From contig JAGXHZ010000033.1 in the NCBI GenBank assembly GCA_024635855.1, positions 1 through 10,140 of the forward strand: DNA of 10,140 bases. Reading direction: 5' to 3'. Source of the DNA: Sulfuricurvum sp. Lineage in GTDB: Bacteria; Campylobacterota; Campylobacteria; Campylobacterales; Sulfurimonadaceae. The first letter of the stretch is position 1. Each line of letters begins with the position of its first letter. The translations under genes and the position numbers were made by a program. The notes beneath the pieces were generated by a model that was not told the origin of the DNA, searched no databases, and saw nothing but the letters and a program-made list of their open reading frames with translations. Of the stretch, positions 1-6,511 are shown piece by piece.

Positions 1-1142
1 CCCCTCTTGCAAAACTTCAACTAAAGCGTCTTGATGCATTAGGGATTAAAAGCGAACGGCTTCCTAAAAGTGCCGATGTCATCGTCGATGCCCTTTTCGG
101 AAGCGGTTTAAGCCGACCGTTAGACTCTGCCACCGTCAAAATATTAGAGACGCTCAATACACTCCAAGGATTTAAAATCGCCTGTGATATCCCCAGTGGA
201 TTACATCTGGACGGGTCATGTGAGTCTCACTCGTTTAAAGCGGGTCTCACCGTCACGATGGGGGCACTAAAGCGTGGAATGTTTAGCGACCATGCCAAAG
301 AAATCGTAGGTGAAATCATCGTTGCAGATTTGGGAATTCATCATAATCATTATGAAATACCCTCTCAATGGCATCTTCTTGAAGTCAGCGATTTGCGCCT
401 CCCGCTTCGCACCACAGCAACCGCGCATAAAGGGACATACGGACACGTAGCAGTAGTATGCGGAGAAAAAGCAGGCGCTGCGGTCATTGCAGGCTCGGCT
501 GCTTTGCGATTTGGTGCGGGTTTGGTCACACTTTTGAGCAATGAAAACGTCCCTCTCCCTTACGAGCTTATGCAAAGCCACTCCCTCCCCGAAAATACGA
601 CCGCCATTGCGTTAGGGATGGGAATGGGGTCTGAATTTGGGGATGATGAACTCTCTGCCTTACTGGACAATTCCCTTCCGCTTGTTTTAGATGCCGACAT
701 CTTTTACCATCCGATGTTTATGCAACTGCTCAAACGTCCCAATATCGTCCTCACACCTCACCCAAAAGAGTTCACACAGATTTTACAGATTTGTGCAATT
801 GCGGACATCGACGTAGCAACCCTCCAAAACAATCGTTTTGCCTACATAGAAGCGTTTTGTGCTGCTTTTCCTAACGCGGTGTTAGTGCTCAAAGGCTCGA
901 ATGTCCTCATCGGAAGAAATAAAGACTTCTTCATCAATCCTCACGGAACGGTCACCCTTGCCAAGGGGGGAAGCGGAGATGTTCTCTCCGGACTTATCGC
1001 GGCACTGCTGGCACAAGGATATGATCCGCTCAAATCAGCCCTCCAAGGCTCGCTCACCCATGCAATCGCATCGCAAAGATTTGCCAAAAACAACTACGCT
1101 ATGACTCCACTAGATCTTATCGAAAGTATCACCACCCTATGA
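1..1142 (+). CDS. nnr: Bifunctional NAD(P)H-hydrate epimerase/dehydratase, 3' part (5' truncated by window edge)
   Basis: The reading frame is open from base 3 and runs through the window edge, so the N-terminus is missing; the ATG at 258 is internal, not the start. The protein repairs hydrated NAD(P)H: the N-terminal YjeF/NnrE domain epimerises R- and S-NAD(P)HX and the C-terminal NnrD domain (ribokinase-like fold) dehydrates S-NAD(P)HX using ADP or ATP. The epimerase part shows DALFGSG (about 87-107) and DIPSGLHLDG (about 186-215). The dehydratase part shows KGTYGHVAVV, the aspartate of LDADIFYH, LTPHPKEF, VLKGSNVLI and the nucleotide-binding KGGSGDVLSG (963-992), the family's strongest signature. 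The stop codon overlaps the purN start (ATGA, 1139-1142), indicating translational coupling. Fused epimerase-dehydratase is the usual bacterial arrangement. The assignment is secure; only the 5' end is unknown. Confidence 0.93.
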   Translation, partial: PLAKLQLKRLDALGIKSERLPKSADVIVDALFGSGLSRPLDSATVKILETLNTLQGFKIACDIPSGLHLDGSCESHSFKAGLTVTMGALKRGMFSDHAKEIVGEIIVADLGIHHNHYEIPSQWHLLEVSDLRLPLRTTATAHKGTYGHVAVVCGEKAGAAVIAGSAALRFGAGLVTLLSNENVPLPYELMQSHSLPENTTAIALGMGMGSEFGDDELSALLDNSLPLVLDADIFYHPMFMQLLKRPNIVLTPHPKEFTQILQICAIADIDVATLQNNRFAYIEAFCAAFPNAVLVLKGSNVLIGRNKDFFINPHGTVTLAKGGSGDVLSGLIAALLAQGYDPLKSALQGSLTHAIASQRFAKNNYAMTPLDLIESITTL

Positions 1143-1690
1143 AAAAAATCGTTGCCCTTTTTAGCGGCGAGGGAACCAACCTCGCAAACTTAATCGAAAA
1201 AATACATCATAAACATGGTCTTATCACCTGTGCTATTACGAACAATCCAAACGCAGGTGGTATTGCCAAAGCCAAAACTGCAAATATCCCCGTCGAAGTA
1301 TGCGACCATAGAGAGTATGAAACTCGTGAAGAGTACGACAAAGCTTTGGTCGAGATGATACAAGAATACGATCCCGACCTCGTTGTACTGTGTGGATTTA
1401 TGCGGATATTAACTCCCATTTTCACCTCTGGCATCAAAGCCATCAACCTCCACCCCTCACTTCTCCCTGCTTTTAAAGGCTCACGCGCGATTGAGCGAAG
1501 TTTTGAAAGTGATGAAAAAGTCTGCGGTGTCAGTGTCCACTGGGTGAGCGAAGAACTCGACGGAGGAGCAATAATCTTACAAAAAAGTTTTACTAAAAAC
1601 CCCAATGATACTTTGGAAGAATTTTCGGCTAAAATTCGCGAAATTGAACATGAAATTTTACCCTTGAGTGTTATACAAATATTAAAATAA
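1139..1690 (+). CDS. purN: Phosphoribosylglycinamide formyltransferase (GART), PurN type
   Basis: This cytosolic enzyme transfers a formyl group from 10-formyltetrahydrofolate to GAR, the third step of purine synthesis. Visible signatures are the phosphate loop SGEGTNL (residues 9-15), the NPNAGG...A segment near 36-45, [12 protein letters not shown] (80-91), and the catalytic block [13 protein letters not shown] with Asn103 and His105. The third catalytic residue, Asp141, lies in ELDGGAII. At 183 residues it is somewhat shorter than E. coli PurN (about 212), lacking mainly C-terminal sequence, but no active-site residue is missing. The start ATG sits in the ATGA overlap with the upstream nnr gene, so initiation is probably coupled. 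thiG follows after 13 bases. Confusion with methionyl-tRNA formyltransferase is unlikely because the protein is short and lacks that family's C-terminal tRNA-binding domain. Confidence 0.95.
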   Translation: MKKIVALFSGEGTNLANLIEKIHHKHGLITCAITNNPNAGGIAKAKTANIPVEVCDHREYETREEYDKALVEMIQEYDPDLVVLCGFMRILTPIFTSGIKAINLHPSLLPAFKGSRAIERSFESDEKVCGVSVHWVSEELDGGAIILQKSFTKNPNDTLEEFSAKIREIEHEILPLSVIQILK

Positions 1691-1703
1691 GGAATCTTAT
1701 AAA

Positions 1704-2480
1704 ATGCACACATTACAAATCGGTAAATATACTCTCGGAAGCCGTCTCATCGTAGGAAGCGGAAAATACGACTCGTTTGAGACAACCAAAGCAGCGACTC
1801 TGGCATCCGGTTCGCAGCTTATAACGGTTGCAGTACGCCGTCTCAATATCACCAACCCCAATGAGCCAAATCTACGCGATACATTTGCCAACACAAACGT
1901 CAAATTTTTACCAAACTCAGCAGGATGTACTACTGCCGAAGAAGCCATCACCCTTTTTCGCCTCACACGAGAAGCGACAGGAATCGATCTCATCAAACTC
2001 GAAGTAATCGGCGACACTCAAAAAACCCTCTATCCTGATGTGCTAGAAACCATCAAAGCGTGTGAAGTATTAGCGCGTGATGGGTTTACGATCATGGCGT
2101 ACACCAGCGATGATCCGATCATGGCACGCCGTCTTGAAGATGCAGGCGCTCATGACATCATGCCTCTCGCTGCACCTATCGGAAGCGGTCTTGGAGTTCA
2201 AAACCGTTATAACATTGTGTTTGTACGCGAAGCGGTTAAAGTGCCCATTATCGTCGATGCGGGGATTGGGTGTGCCAGTGATGCAGCGTTAGCAATGGAG
2301 TTGGGAGCGGATGGTATTTTAACGAACACGGCTATTGCCCAAGCAAAAAATCCGATGATGATGGCAGAAGCTATGAAAAATGCGGTAATTGCAGGACGTC
2401 TTAGCTATTTGGCAGGACGTATTCCAAAACGTCCGTACGCAACGGCATCATCCCCTATCGATGGGATGATACAGTTTTAA
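1704..2480 (+). CDS. thiG: Thiazole synthase ThiG
   Basis: ThiG condenses 1-deoxy-D-xylulose 5-phosphate with dehydroglycine and the sulfur of ThiS-thiocarboxylate to make the thiazole phosphate moiety of thiamine. The 258 residues match the family length and its TIM-barrel pattern. Lys98 in [11 protein letters not shown] is the Schiff-base lysine, Glu100 follows it, and Asp185 in IIVDAGIG corresponds to the other catalytic acid known in the Bacillus enzyme. [11 protein letters not shown] (71-81), [11 protein letters not shown] (154-164) and [11 protein letters not shown] are further signatures. The start is supported by AAGGAA at 1689-1694, ten bases before ATG. It is the last gene of the nnr-purN-thiG run. 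The partners thiS, thiF and thiH are not adjacent, so the sulfur-carrier genes must lie elsewhere. No frameshift or missing residue is seen. Confidence 0.96.
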   Translation: MHTLQIGKYTLGSRLIVGSGKYDSFETTKAATLASGSQLITVAVRRLNITNPNEPNLRDTFANTNVKFLPNSAGCTTAEEAITLFRLTREATGIDLIKLEVIGDTQKTLYPDVLETIKACEVLARDGFTIMAYTSDDPIMARRLEDAGAHDIMPLAAPIGSGLGVQNRYNIVFVREAVKVPIIVDAGIGCASDAALAMELGADGILTNTAIAQAKNPMMMAEAMKNAVIAGRLSYLAGRIPKRPYATASSPIDGMIQF

Positions 2481-2487
2481 AAACTCC

Positions 2488-2547
2488 CGTTCGTGGTGAG
2501 CTTGTCGAACCATGAATATTAACCCTTCGACAAGCTCAGGGCGAACG
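2488..2547. repeat. Imperfect inverted repeat between convergent genes, dispersed hairpin-repeat type
   Basis: The arms 2488-2509 and 2526-2547 are inverted copies of 22 bases that differ only at a central 3-base bulge: 6 paired bases (CGTTCG with CGAACG), TGG facing GGG, then 13 paired bases (TGAGCTTGTCGAA with its complement). The loop is 16 bases. It lies between the stops of thiG and the permease, where a hairpin could also end transcription in both directions. No U-tract follows either arm, so classical intrinsic termination is not shown. The TTCGACAAGCTCAGG core resembles a hairpin repeat I have seen in many unrelated bacterial genomes, so I call it a repeat rather than a unique terminator. 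Its mobility is inferred. Confidence 0.7.
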
Positions 2548-2553
2548 TGATTC

Positions 2554-3918
2554 TTACGCTTCGTCTCTATTGAGTTTCCCACGCATCATAAAATAAATTC
2601 CAACGCCAATCCCGCTCCAAATTGCAAACCGTACCCATGTATGCAAATCCAATCCTGACATAATAAAGATCAATAATGCAAAATTAAGTGGGATTAAGAC
2701 CCAAAACATTGGAACTCTAAAGCTTCCCACAAGACCTTTTTTACGCAGAACAATAATCGCAATTCCCACCACAAAATAGGCAAACAATGTACCGATATTG
2801 ACGAGTTCTGCCAAAATTTTCAAAGGGATAAATCCAGCCAAAATAGCGAGAAATAGCCCTCCATAAAGGGTGACTTTAAAAGGGGTATTGTATTTTGGAT
2901 GAACTTCTCGAAAATACGCAGGTAAAAAGCCATCACGAGAGAGGGCATGAGCTACACGCGTAAACCCTAATCCCATAACCAACATAACAGTCGTAATCGT
3001 GATAACTGCTCCAAGAGCAATAATGCTCGCGACAAAAGGTTCATCAACGCGCAACATTGCAAAAGAGAGAGCATGAGGAACATCCAACTCTGTATAACTG
3101 ACCATGGATGTCAAGGTAAAACTAACCAAGATAAAAAACATGGTAGAAAATGCCAATGCAATCATAAGGGCTTTAGGAATGGTTTTAGTTGGATCTTTCG
3201 TCTCTTCTGCAACCGTGGAAATAGCATCAAATCCCAAATACGCAAAAATAATCAGACTCGTCGCATGCCACATCCCTTCCCAGCCAAAAGGGAAAAAGTC
3301 TCGAATATTCTCAATATTAAAATGCTTTAATCCAAAATAGACAAAAATCGATAAAACAACGATTTTAATGTAAACAATGACGTTATTAACGCGAGCACTC
3401 TCTTTTATACCAACTGCCAAAAGAGTAAAAATAACCGCAATCACTAAAAAAGCGCTTATATCTACATACGTCCCAGCGGCCGGATTGTACGAACCGCTCA
3501 AAGCCGTTGGCAGTGCAAGATGAAAGTTGGTCTCGATAAAGGTGCGAAAATAACCCGACCATCCCGTTGCAACCGCACTTGTAGCCACCCCATACTCCAC
3601 GAGCACATTCCATCCTACCAACCAAGCAAAAAATTCACCCAATGTCGCATAAGTATAGTTATAAGCACTCCCCGATACAGGATAAATAGAACTCATCTCA
3701 GCATAGATAAGTGCCGTAATTCCAATGGCAATCGAACCAATCAAAAAAGACAATACAATCGCAGGACCTGCCGTCGTTGCAGCAGCTTGTCCTGTAATTA
3801 CAAATATCCCCGCCCCTATGATCGCCCCAACTCCAATAAACGTTATATCCAAAAGATTGAGGTGTCGCGCCAGACCAGCCGCCCCTACCTTTGGAATTTT
3901 AGTACTAAATAAACCCAT
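2554..3918 (-). CDS. APC-superfamily amino-acid permease, cationic amino-acid transporter (CAT/YfnA-like) family
   Basis: This is an inner-membrane secondary transporter, probably importing amino acids with protons. The 454 residues are dominated by hydrophobic segments, about twelve membrane helices by eye, from about residue 24 to 445. The first helix carries GVGAIIGAGIF (29-39), the broken-helix motif that binds the substrate amino and carboxyl groups in APC transporters. YPVSGSAYNYTYATLGE in the helix 3 region and FAYLGFDAISTVAEETKDP after the middle are typical of the CAT branch (TC 2.A.3.3). The substrate cannot be read from sequence; branched-chain, cationic or other amino acids are all possible. 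The start is supported by AAGG about nine bases upstream on the - strand and an extended -10 promoter 33 bases upstream. It is monocistronic here and convergent with thiG. Confidence 0.9.
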   Translation of the reverse strand: MGLFSTKIPKVGAAGLARHLNLLDITFIGVGAIIGAGIFVITGQAAATTAGPAIVLSFLIGSIAIGITALIYAEMSSIYPVSGSAYNYTYATLGEFFAWLVGWNVLVEYGVATSAVATGWSGYFRTFIETNFHLALPTALSGSYNPAAGTYVDISAFLVIAVIFTLLAVGIKESARVNNVIVYIKIVVLSIFVYFGLKHFNIENIRDFFPFGWEGMWHATSLIIFAYLGFDAISTVAEETKDPTKTIPKALMIALAFSTMFFILVSFTLTSMVSYTELDVPHALSFAMLRVDEPFVASIIALGAVITITTVMLVMGLGFTRVAHALSRDGFLPAYFREVHPKYNTPFKVTLYGGLFLAILAGFIPLKILAELVNIGTLFAYFVVGIAIIVLRKKGLVGSFRVPMFWVLIPLNFALLIFIMSGLDLHTWVRFAIWSGIGVGIYFMMRGKLNRDEA

Positions 3919-3950
3919 AAACCGCTACCTTTATATTATTTTCTACAATA

Positions 3951-3959
3951 ATTATAGCA
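3951..3959 (-). promoter_or_regulatory. Extended -10 promoter of the amino-acid permease gene
   Basis: On the - strand the sequence reads TGCTATAAT, a TGn extension plus a perfect TATAAT, whose hexamer is the complement of 3951-3956. It lies 32 bases before the permease start codon, giving a short leader of about 25 bases with an AAGG ribosome-binding site. No -35 match is visible at the usual distance, which fits an extended -10 promoter, common in AT-rich Campylobacterota. The start point is inferred. Confidence 0.6.
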
Positions 3960-3974
3960 GATATCATTTTTGTA

Positions 3975-4003
3975 TTGACATTTTATTGTTTATACACTAT
4001 AAT
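3975..4003 (+). promoter_or_regulatory. Consensus sigma-70 promoter of the tRNA operon
   Basis: TTGACA at 3975-3980 and TATAAT at 3998-4003 are both perfect consensus hexamers separated by exactly 17 bases. Transcription should start near 4010, about 37 bases before the first tRNA. The bases after the -10 (TTCGCC) form a partly GC-rich discriminator of the kind linked to stringent control of stable-RNA promoters; that regulatory reading is inferred. The promoter is back to back with the permease promoter, with 18 bases between the facing core elements. Confidence 0.85.
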
Positions 4004-4046
4004 TTCGCCTCACTAAATTTGGTTTTGCCTCTTTTAGCTGATAGGT

Positions 4047-4124
4047 CGGGGCGTAGCTCAGTATGGTTAGAGTACTTGCTTTGGGAGCAAGGGGCCGGAG
4101 GTTCGAGTCCTCTCGCCCCGACCA
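4047..4124 (+). tRNA. tRNA-Pro (anticodon TGG)
   Basis: The acceptor stem CGGGGCG (4047-4053) pairs perfectly with CGCCCCG (4114-4120), followed by discriminator A and encoded CCA (4122-4124). The anticodon stem CTTGC/GCAAG encloses the loop TTTGGGA with anticodon TGG at 4082-4084. The T loop GTTCGAGTCC is standard. It is the first gene of the five-tRNA operon. Confidence 0.96.
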
Positions 4125-4159
4125 TGTTATTTTAAATTTCAATCAAAAAACTTTTGTAT

Positions 4160-4237
4160 GGTGGAATTAGCTCAGTTGGTTAGAGCACTGGTTTGTGGTG
4201 CCGGGGGTCACGGGTTCGAGCCCCGTATTCCACCCCA
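4160..4237 (+). tRNA. tRNA-His (anticodon GTG)
   Basis: The acceptor GTGGAAT (4161-4167) pairs with ATTCCAC (4227-4233), and CCA is encoded at 4235-4237. G at 4160 faces C at 4234 and so supplies the encoded G-1:C73 identity pair that histidyl-tRNA synthetase requires. The anticodon GTG is at 4195-4197. The anticodon stem contains two G-T wobble pairs. Confidence 0.96.
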
Positions 4238-4293
4238 TATATTTGTTTGTTTATTACACTTTTGGCATTTTAGATGTTTTAGAAGGACTTTGT

Positions 4294-4370
4294 GCGTTCG
4301 TAGCTCAATTGGATAGAGTAACGGTCTTCGGAACCGTAGGTTATAGGTTCGAACCCTATCGGGCGCACCA
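4294..4370 (+). tRNA. tRNA-Arg (anticodon TCG)
   Basis: The acceptor GCGTTCG (4294-4300) pairs with CGGGCGC (4360-4366) through two central G-T wobbles, then discriminator A and encoded CCA. The anticodon stem ACGGT/ACCGT surrounds the loop CTTCGGA with anticodon TCG at 4328-4330. A TCG anticodon decodes CGA directly, rather than through the inosine-modified ACG tRNA. Confidence 0.94.
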
Positions 4371-4380
4371 TATAGTACTC

Positions 4381-4457
4381 GCGTCCTTAGCTCAGTTGGA
4401 TAGAGCAATGCCCTTCTAAGGCATCGGTCAGAGGTTCGAATCCTCTAGGGCGTACCA
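4381..4457 (+). tRNA. tRNA-Arg (anticodon TCT)
   Basis: The anticodon stem ATGCC/GGCAT encloses CTTCTAA with anticodon TCT at 4415-4417, reading AGA/AGG. The acceptor GCGTCCT (4381-4387) pairs with AGGGCGT (4447-4453), with a G-T wobble at the terminal 1-72 position and another at 4-69. A and an encoded CCA follow. It starts only 10 bases after the preceding tRNA-Arg. Confidence 0.94.
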
Positions 4458-4472
4458 CCTTAGATTTTATGT

Positions 4473-4556
4473 GCGGATGTGGTGAAATGGTAGACACGCC
4501 AGACTTAGGATCTGGTGCCGCAAGGTGTAGGAGTTCAAGTCTCCTCATCCGCACCA
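4473..4556 (+). tRNA. tRNA-Leu (anticodon TAG)
   Basis: This is a class II tRNA of 84 bases with a long variable arm (TGCCGCAAGGTGT region). The acceptor GCGGATG (4473-4479) pairs with CATCCGC (4546-4552), followed by A and an encoded CCA. The anticodon TAG at 4506-4508 lies in the loop CTTAGGA between CCAGA and TCTGG. It is the last gene of the tRNA operon. Confidence 0.96.
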
Positions 4557-4703
4557 CCCCTTCTAAAAGCTTATTTCAAGCACTTCTTTAACAATCAATT
4601 AATTTACTTTTTAAAATTTACTCGGATTACATTCTTCCCTAATAATTCATAATAACGTCAATGTAAAATACTTCAATAATAAAACATAAGCTACAAAGAG
4701 AGA
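4557..4703. other. AT-rich spacer between convergent tRNA operon and chemosensory operon; no gene seen
   Basis: These 147 bases separate the CCA end of tRNA-Leu from the stop of the ParA-like gene. I see no open frame with a ribosome-binding site and no strong hairpin with a U-tract. A weak interrupted stem around 4565-4588 (AAGC/GCTT core of four pairs) precedes TTCTTT and might end the tRNA transcript, but it is too poor to call. Confidence 0.5.
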
Positions 4704-5453
4704 TTAATAAGACTCTAGCCTATTTAGCAACTCTTCGACAAAGCGATGGTAATCTTTTAGTCCACGGGATCGCTCAGGCTGATCGATTATCGGATTTCCA
4801 CCTTCAAACTGATTCGAAAGTTTGACATCAATCCCTATGGGAGAGAAAAACTTTTCCTCTCCAAACTGTATTTTTACTTTGGCAATAGCGTCACGATGTT
4901 CGGGTATATGGGTATTAACCATGACCGGAAGAATCCCTACGTTTGGAGTGCGTTGTCCATTGTACGAAGCGTTTTGATAAATGGCTCGTACCATTTGCCC
5001 CACTGCGACCACACCCAAATGATGAGGGACGAAAGGGATAACTACTGCATCAGCAACTTCAAGTGCATTTTTGAGCAATGCATCAAATGTGGGTGGTGTG
5101 TCAATCACTACGTAATCGAAAAACTCATGAATCATCTCATTGAAAAAACGGCTTCGTAACACTCCCCGTAAATCGCCATTTTCGTACACATCGAAAAATT
5201 CGGTGGCAGGAGAGAGTGTCAGCTGCTCAAACACGGTCGAGACAAAGGTTTCACTGAGCGTTTTACCAAAAAAAATCGAATGTGCTCCATTGTCAAGCGA
5301 TCCCATACACCCTACACCCATCGATGCATGGGCTTGGGTATCGAAGTCAATGAGCAATACAGAGCCTCGTTTGGCAAGCTCACACGCGAGATTAACTGCC
5401 GTAGTCGTTTTTGCTGAGCCACCTTTACGATTGGATACAACTATGGTCTTCAT
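4704..5453 (-). CDS. Orphan ParA/Soj-type ATPase of the chemosensory operon (possible array-positioning protein)
   Basis: A ParA/MinD-superfamily P-loop ATPase of 249 residues, full length for the small ParA group without an N-terminal DNA-binding domain. The deviant Walker A motif KGGSAKTT (10-17) has the signature Lys10 and catalytic Lys15; the A' motif is IDFDTQ (35-40) and Walker B is VVIDTPP with Asp118. The family forms ATP-dependent dimers that bind nucleoid or pole and position cargo. No ParB gene is next to it, and its start overlaps the stop of the upstream CheW-CZB gene (ATGA, 5450-5453), so it is the last gene of the chemosensory operon. In other bacteria ParA homologues coded with chemotaxis genes (Vibrio ParC, Rhodobacter PpfA) place or segregate chemoreceptor arrays. 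The same role here is inferred from position. The partner would have to be one of the operon's proteins or a receptor encoded elsewhere. Confidence 0.85.
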   Translation of the reverse strand: MKTIVVSNRKGGSAKTTTAVNLACELAKRGSVLLIDFDTQAHASMGVGCMGSLDNGAHSIFFGKTLSETFVSTVFEQLTLSPATEFFDVYENGDLRGVLRSRFFNEMIHEFFDYVVIDTPPTFDALLKNALEVADAVVIPFVPHHLGVVAVGQMVRAIYQNASYNGQRTPNVGILPVMVNTHIPEHRDAIAKVKIQFGEEKFFSPIGIDVKLSNQFEGGNPIIDQPERSRGLKDYHRFVEELLNRLESY

Positions 5454-6232
5454 GCCACCTCTTCATTCGGAAGAGTAACCGAATCAATAACCACTACGAG
5501 TGATTTTTTGTACTCTACCACACCGCGCGTACGTAAACATGCCCCTACTTTGACATTATGGGCATAGGGCTTTATCTGCTCCTCATCCAATGCAATAATA
5601 TCTCGGATTGCGTCTACTTTGATCGCAAAAAAACCATTGCCGCTTCGATAAATGAGAAGTTTTTGTATTTGAGAAGAAATTTCGGTACTTTTTCGTACCA
5701 TTTCACCCAAAAGACGCATTGTGTCCACGAAAGTACCATTGATAATCTCTCTATTGTAGCATTCCAGTGCGGCTTCTGTATCGCCCGTGCATTGCTGTAA
5801 TAACTTTGCACCCGTTTCATGTAACTGCGAATGGATGGGTATAAGTGCGCGAATGATAGCGAGCACCTCAGGATCATTCGCTTGATACGAATAAATCCAT
5901 TTACCCAATCGGCATAAATGGGGATCAAGTGCAAGCTTAAAAGGGACACCATCACGCAACGATGTTTCCAATGCTACTACCCAATTTTGATGATCCTTTA
6001 TCACCTGATTAAACAATTCCAGCATCTGTTCTTCATGCGTTTGCAAATTGGTCATTTTTCGAAAATTAATCACCTTTGCCGTAAGGTTTTGATAGGTCAT
6101 CAATCCATCAATAAATGGATGAGCATTGGGAATAGGGGTCAGATGCGGAACCTGATCGATACGATCGATATTGCCGACTTCTAACGCATAATCGCTCACG
6201 CCAATCGTAAAAATAATGTAATCAGATGTCAT
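5450..6232 (-). CDS. Split CheW coupling protein with inserted CZB zinc-binding domain (paralogue 1)
   Basis: A 260-residue cytosolic protein. Residues 5-60 are the first half of a CheW domain, ending with VINFRKM; residues about 190-255 (LLIYRSGNGFFAIKVDAI onward) are the second half. Between them, about 66-165, lies a CZB (chemoreceptor zinc-binding) four-helix domain. His81 in KDHQNW, Cys107 in CRLGKW, and His134 and His138 in HSQLH match the 3His/1Cys zinc site. The insertion falls in the loop between the two CheW half-barrels. Gapless alignment with E. coli CheW as I recall it places Arg24 at Glu38 and Gln48 at Arg62, so the conserved salt bridge is lost. It probably docks on the upstream CheA and senses zinc or an oxidant of the zinc-cysteine; both are inferences. 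TAAAGGA, which contains the stop codon of the preceding gene, is the ribosome-binding site. Confidence 0.85.
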   Translation of the reverse strand: MTSDYIIFTIGVSDYALEVGNIDRIDQVPHLTPIPNAHPFIDGLMTYQNLTAKVINFRKMTNLQTHEEQMLELFNQVIKDHQNWVVALETSLRDGVPFKLALDPHLCRLGKWIYSYQANDPEVLAIIRALIPIHSQLHETGAKLLQQCTGDTEAALECYNREIINGTFVDTMRLLGEMVRKSTEISSQIQKLLIYRSGNGFFAIKVDAIRDIIALDEEQIKPYAHNVKVGACLRTRGVVEYKKSLVVVIDSVTLPNEEVA

Positions 6233-6241
6233 TTCAATCCT

Positions 6242-6511
6242 TTATGCGCAATGGGCTTCGGTCACGTCAAAGCCTTCACATATCTTTTGATACAACTTTT
6301 CATACACTCCGAATCGGTATTGGGCTGCATACAGTTTTTTGTACGCCAAAACAAGCTGCAAGATCCCTAAGTGGACATCATCACACTCACTAAAATCAAA
6401 AAGAATCGGTTCAGGAGAGGAGAGCTGTAAATAATCACGCAATGTTCCAATCTCATCTTCGTATGTTACACCACTGAAAATTACGGTATGATTTTCCATC
6501 AAAATAGACAT
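6242..6511 (-). CDS. Small STAS-like protein in chemosensory operon
   Basis: An 89-residue soluble protein. The central part ILFDFSECDDVHLGILQLVLAYKKL has the strand-turn-helix pattern of STAS domains (anti-sigma-factor antagonist or MlaB-like), followed by an alpha/beta tail. In classical members a DSxGL motif carries the Ser or Thr that is phosphorylated. Here the best alignment puts VHLGI at that place, so the aspartate and serine are absent and His47 occupies the serine position. Phospho-switching of the SpoIIAA type is therefore unlikely; a binding role is more likely. The start overlaps the upstream stop by one base (TAATG), and GGGGGAG lies just before it; Met5 is an alternative start. 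It sits between the two CheW-CZB paralogues. The family call is by pattern only and less sure than for its neighbours; the function is unknown. Confidence 0.6.
   Translation of the reverse strand: MSILMENHTVIFSGVTYEDEIGTLRDYLQLSSPEPILFDFSECDDVHLGILQLVLAYKKLYAAQYRFGVYEKLYQKICEGFDVTEAHCA

Noticed and set aside
267..581. Antisense open frames inside nnr, purN, thiG, the permease and cheA
   Set aside because: Each lies opposite a gene with clear family motifs, has no ribosome-binding site or recognisable domain, and fits chance opening in a shadow frame.
4195..4419. Open frames on both strands across the tRNA cluster
   Set aside because: They run through well-folded tRNA genes, have no ribosome-binding site, and their peptides are translated tRNA arms.
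4565..4588. Possible intrinsic terminator after tRNA-Leu
   Set aside because: The stem has only four continuous pairs, then mismatches, and the T-tract is broken; the evidence is too weak.
4624..4666. Inverted pair TTACATT and AATGTAA in the AT-rich spacer
   Set aside because: Seven AT-rich bases with a long loop are expected by chance in such sequence.
4704..5453. Chromosome-partitioning ParA or flagellar FlhG/MinD
   Set aside because: No parB, parS, flhF or minE is adjacent, and the gene is coupled to chemosensory genes, so the housekeeping roles are less likely, although not excluded.
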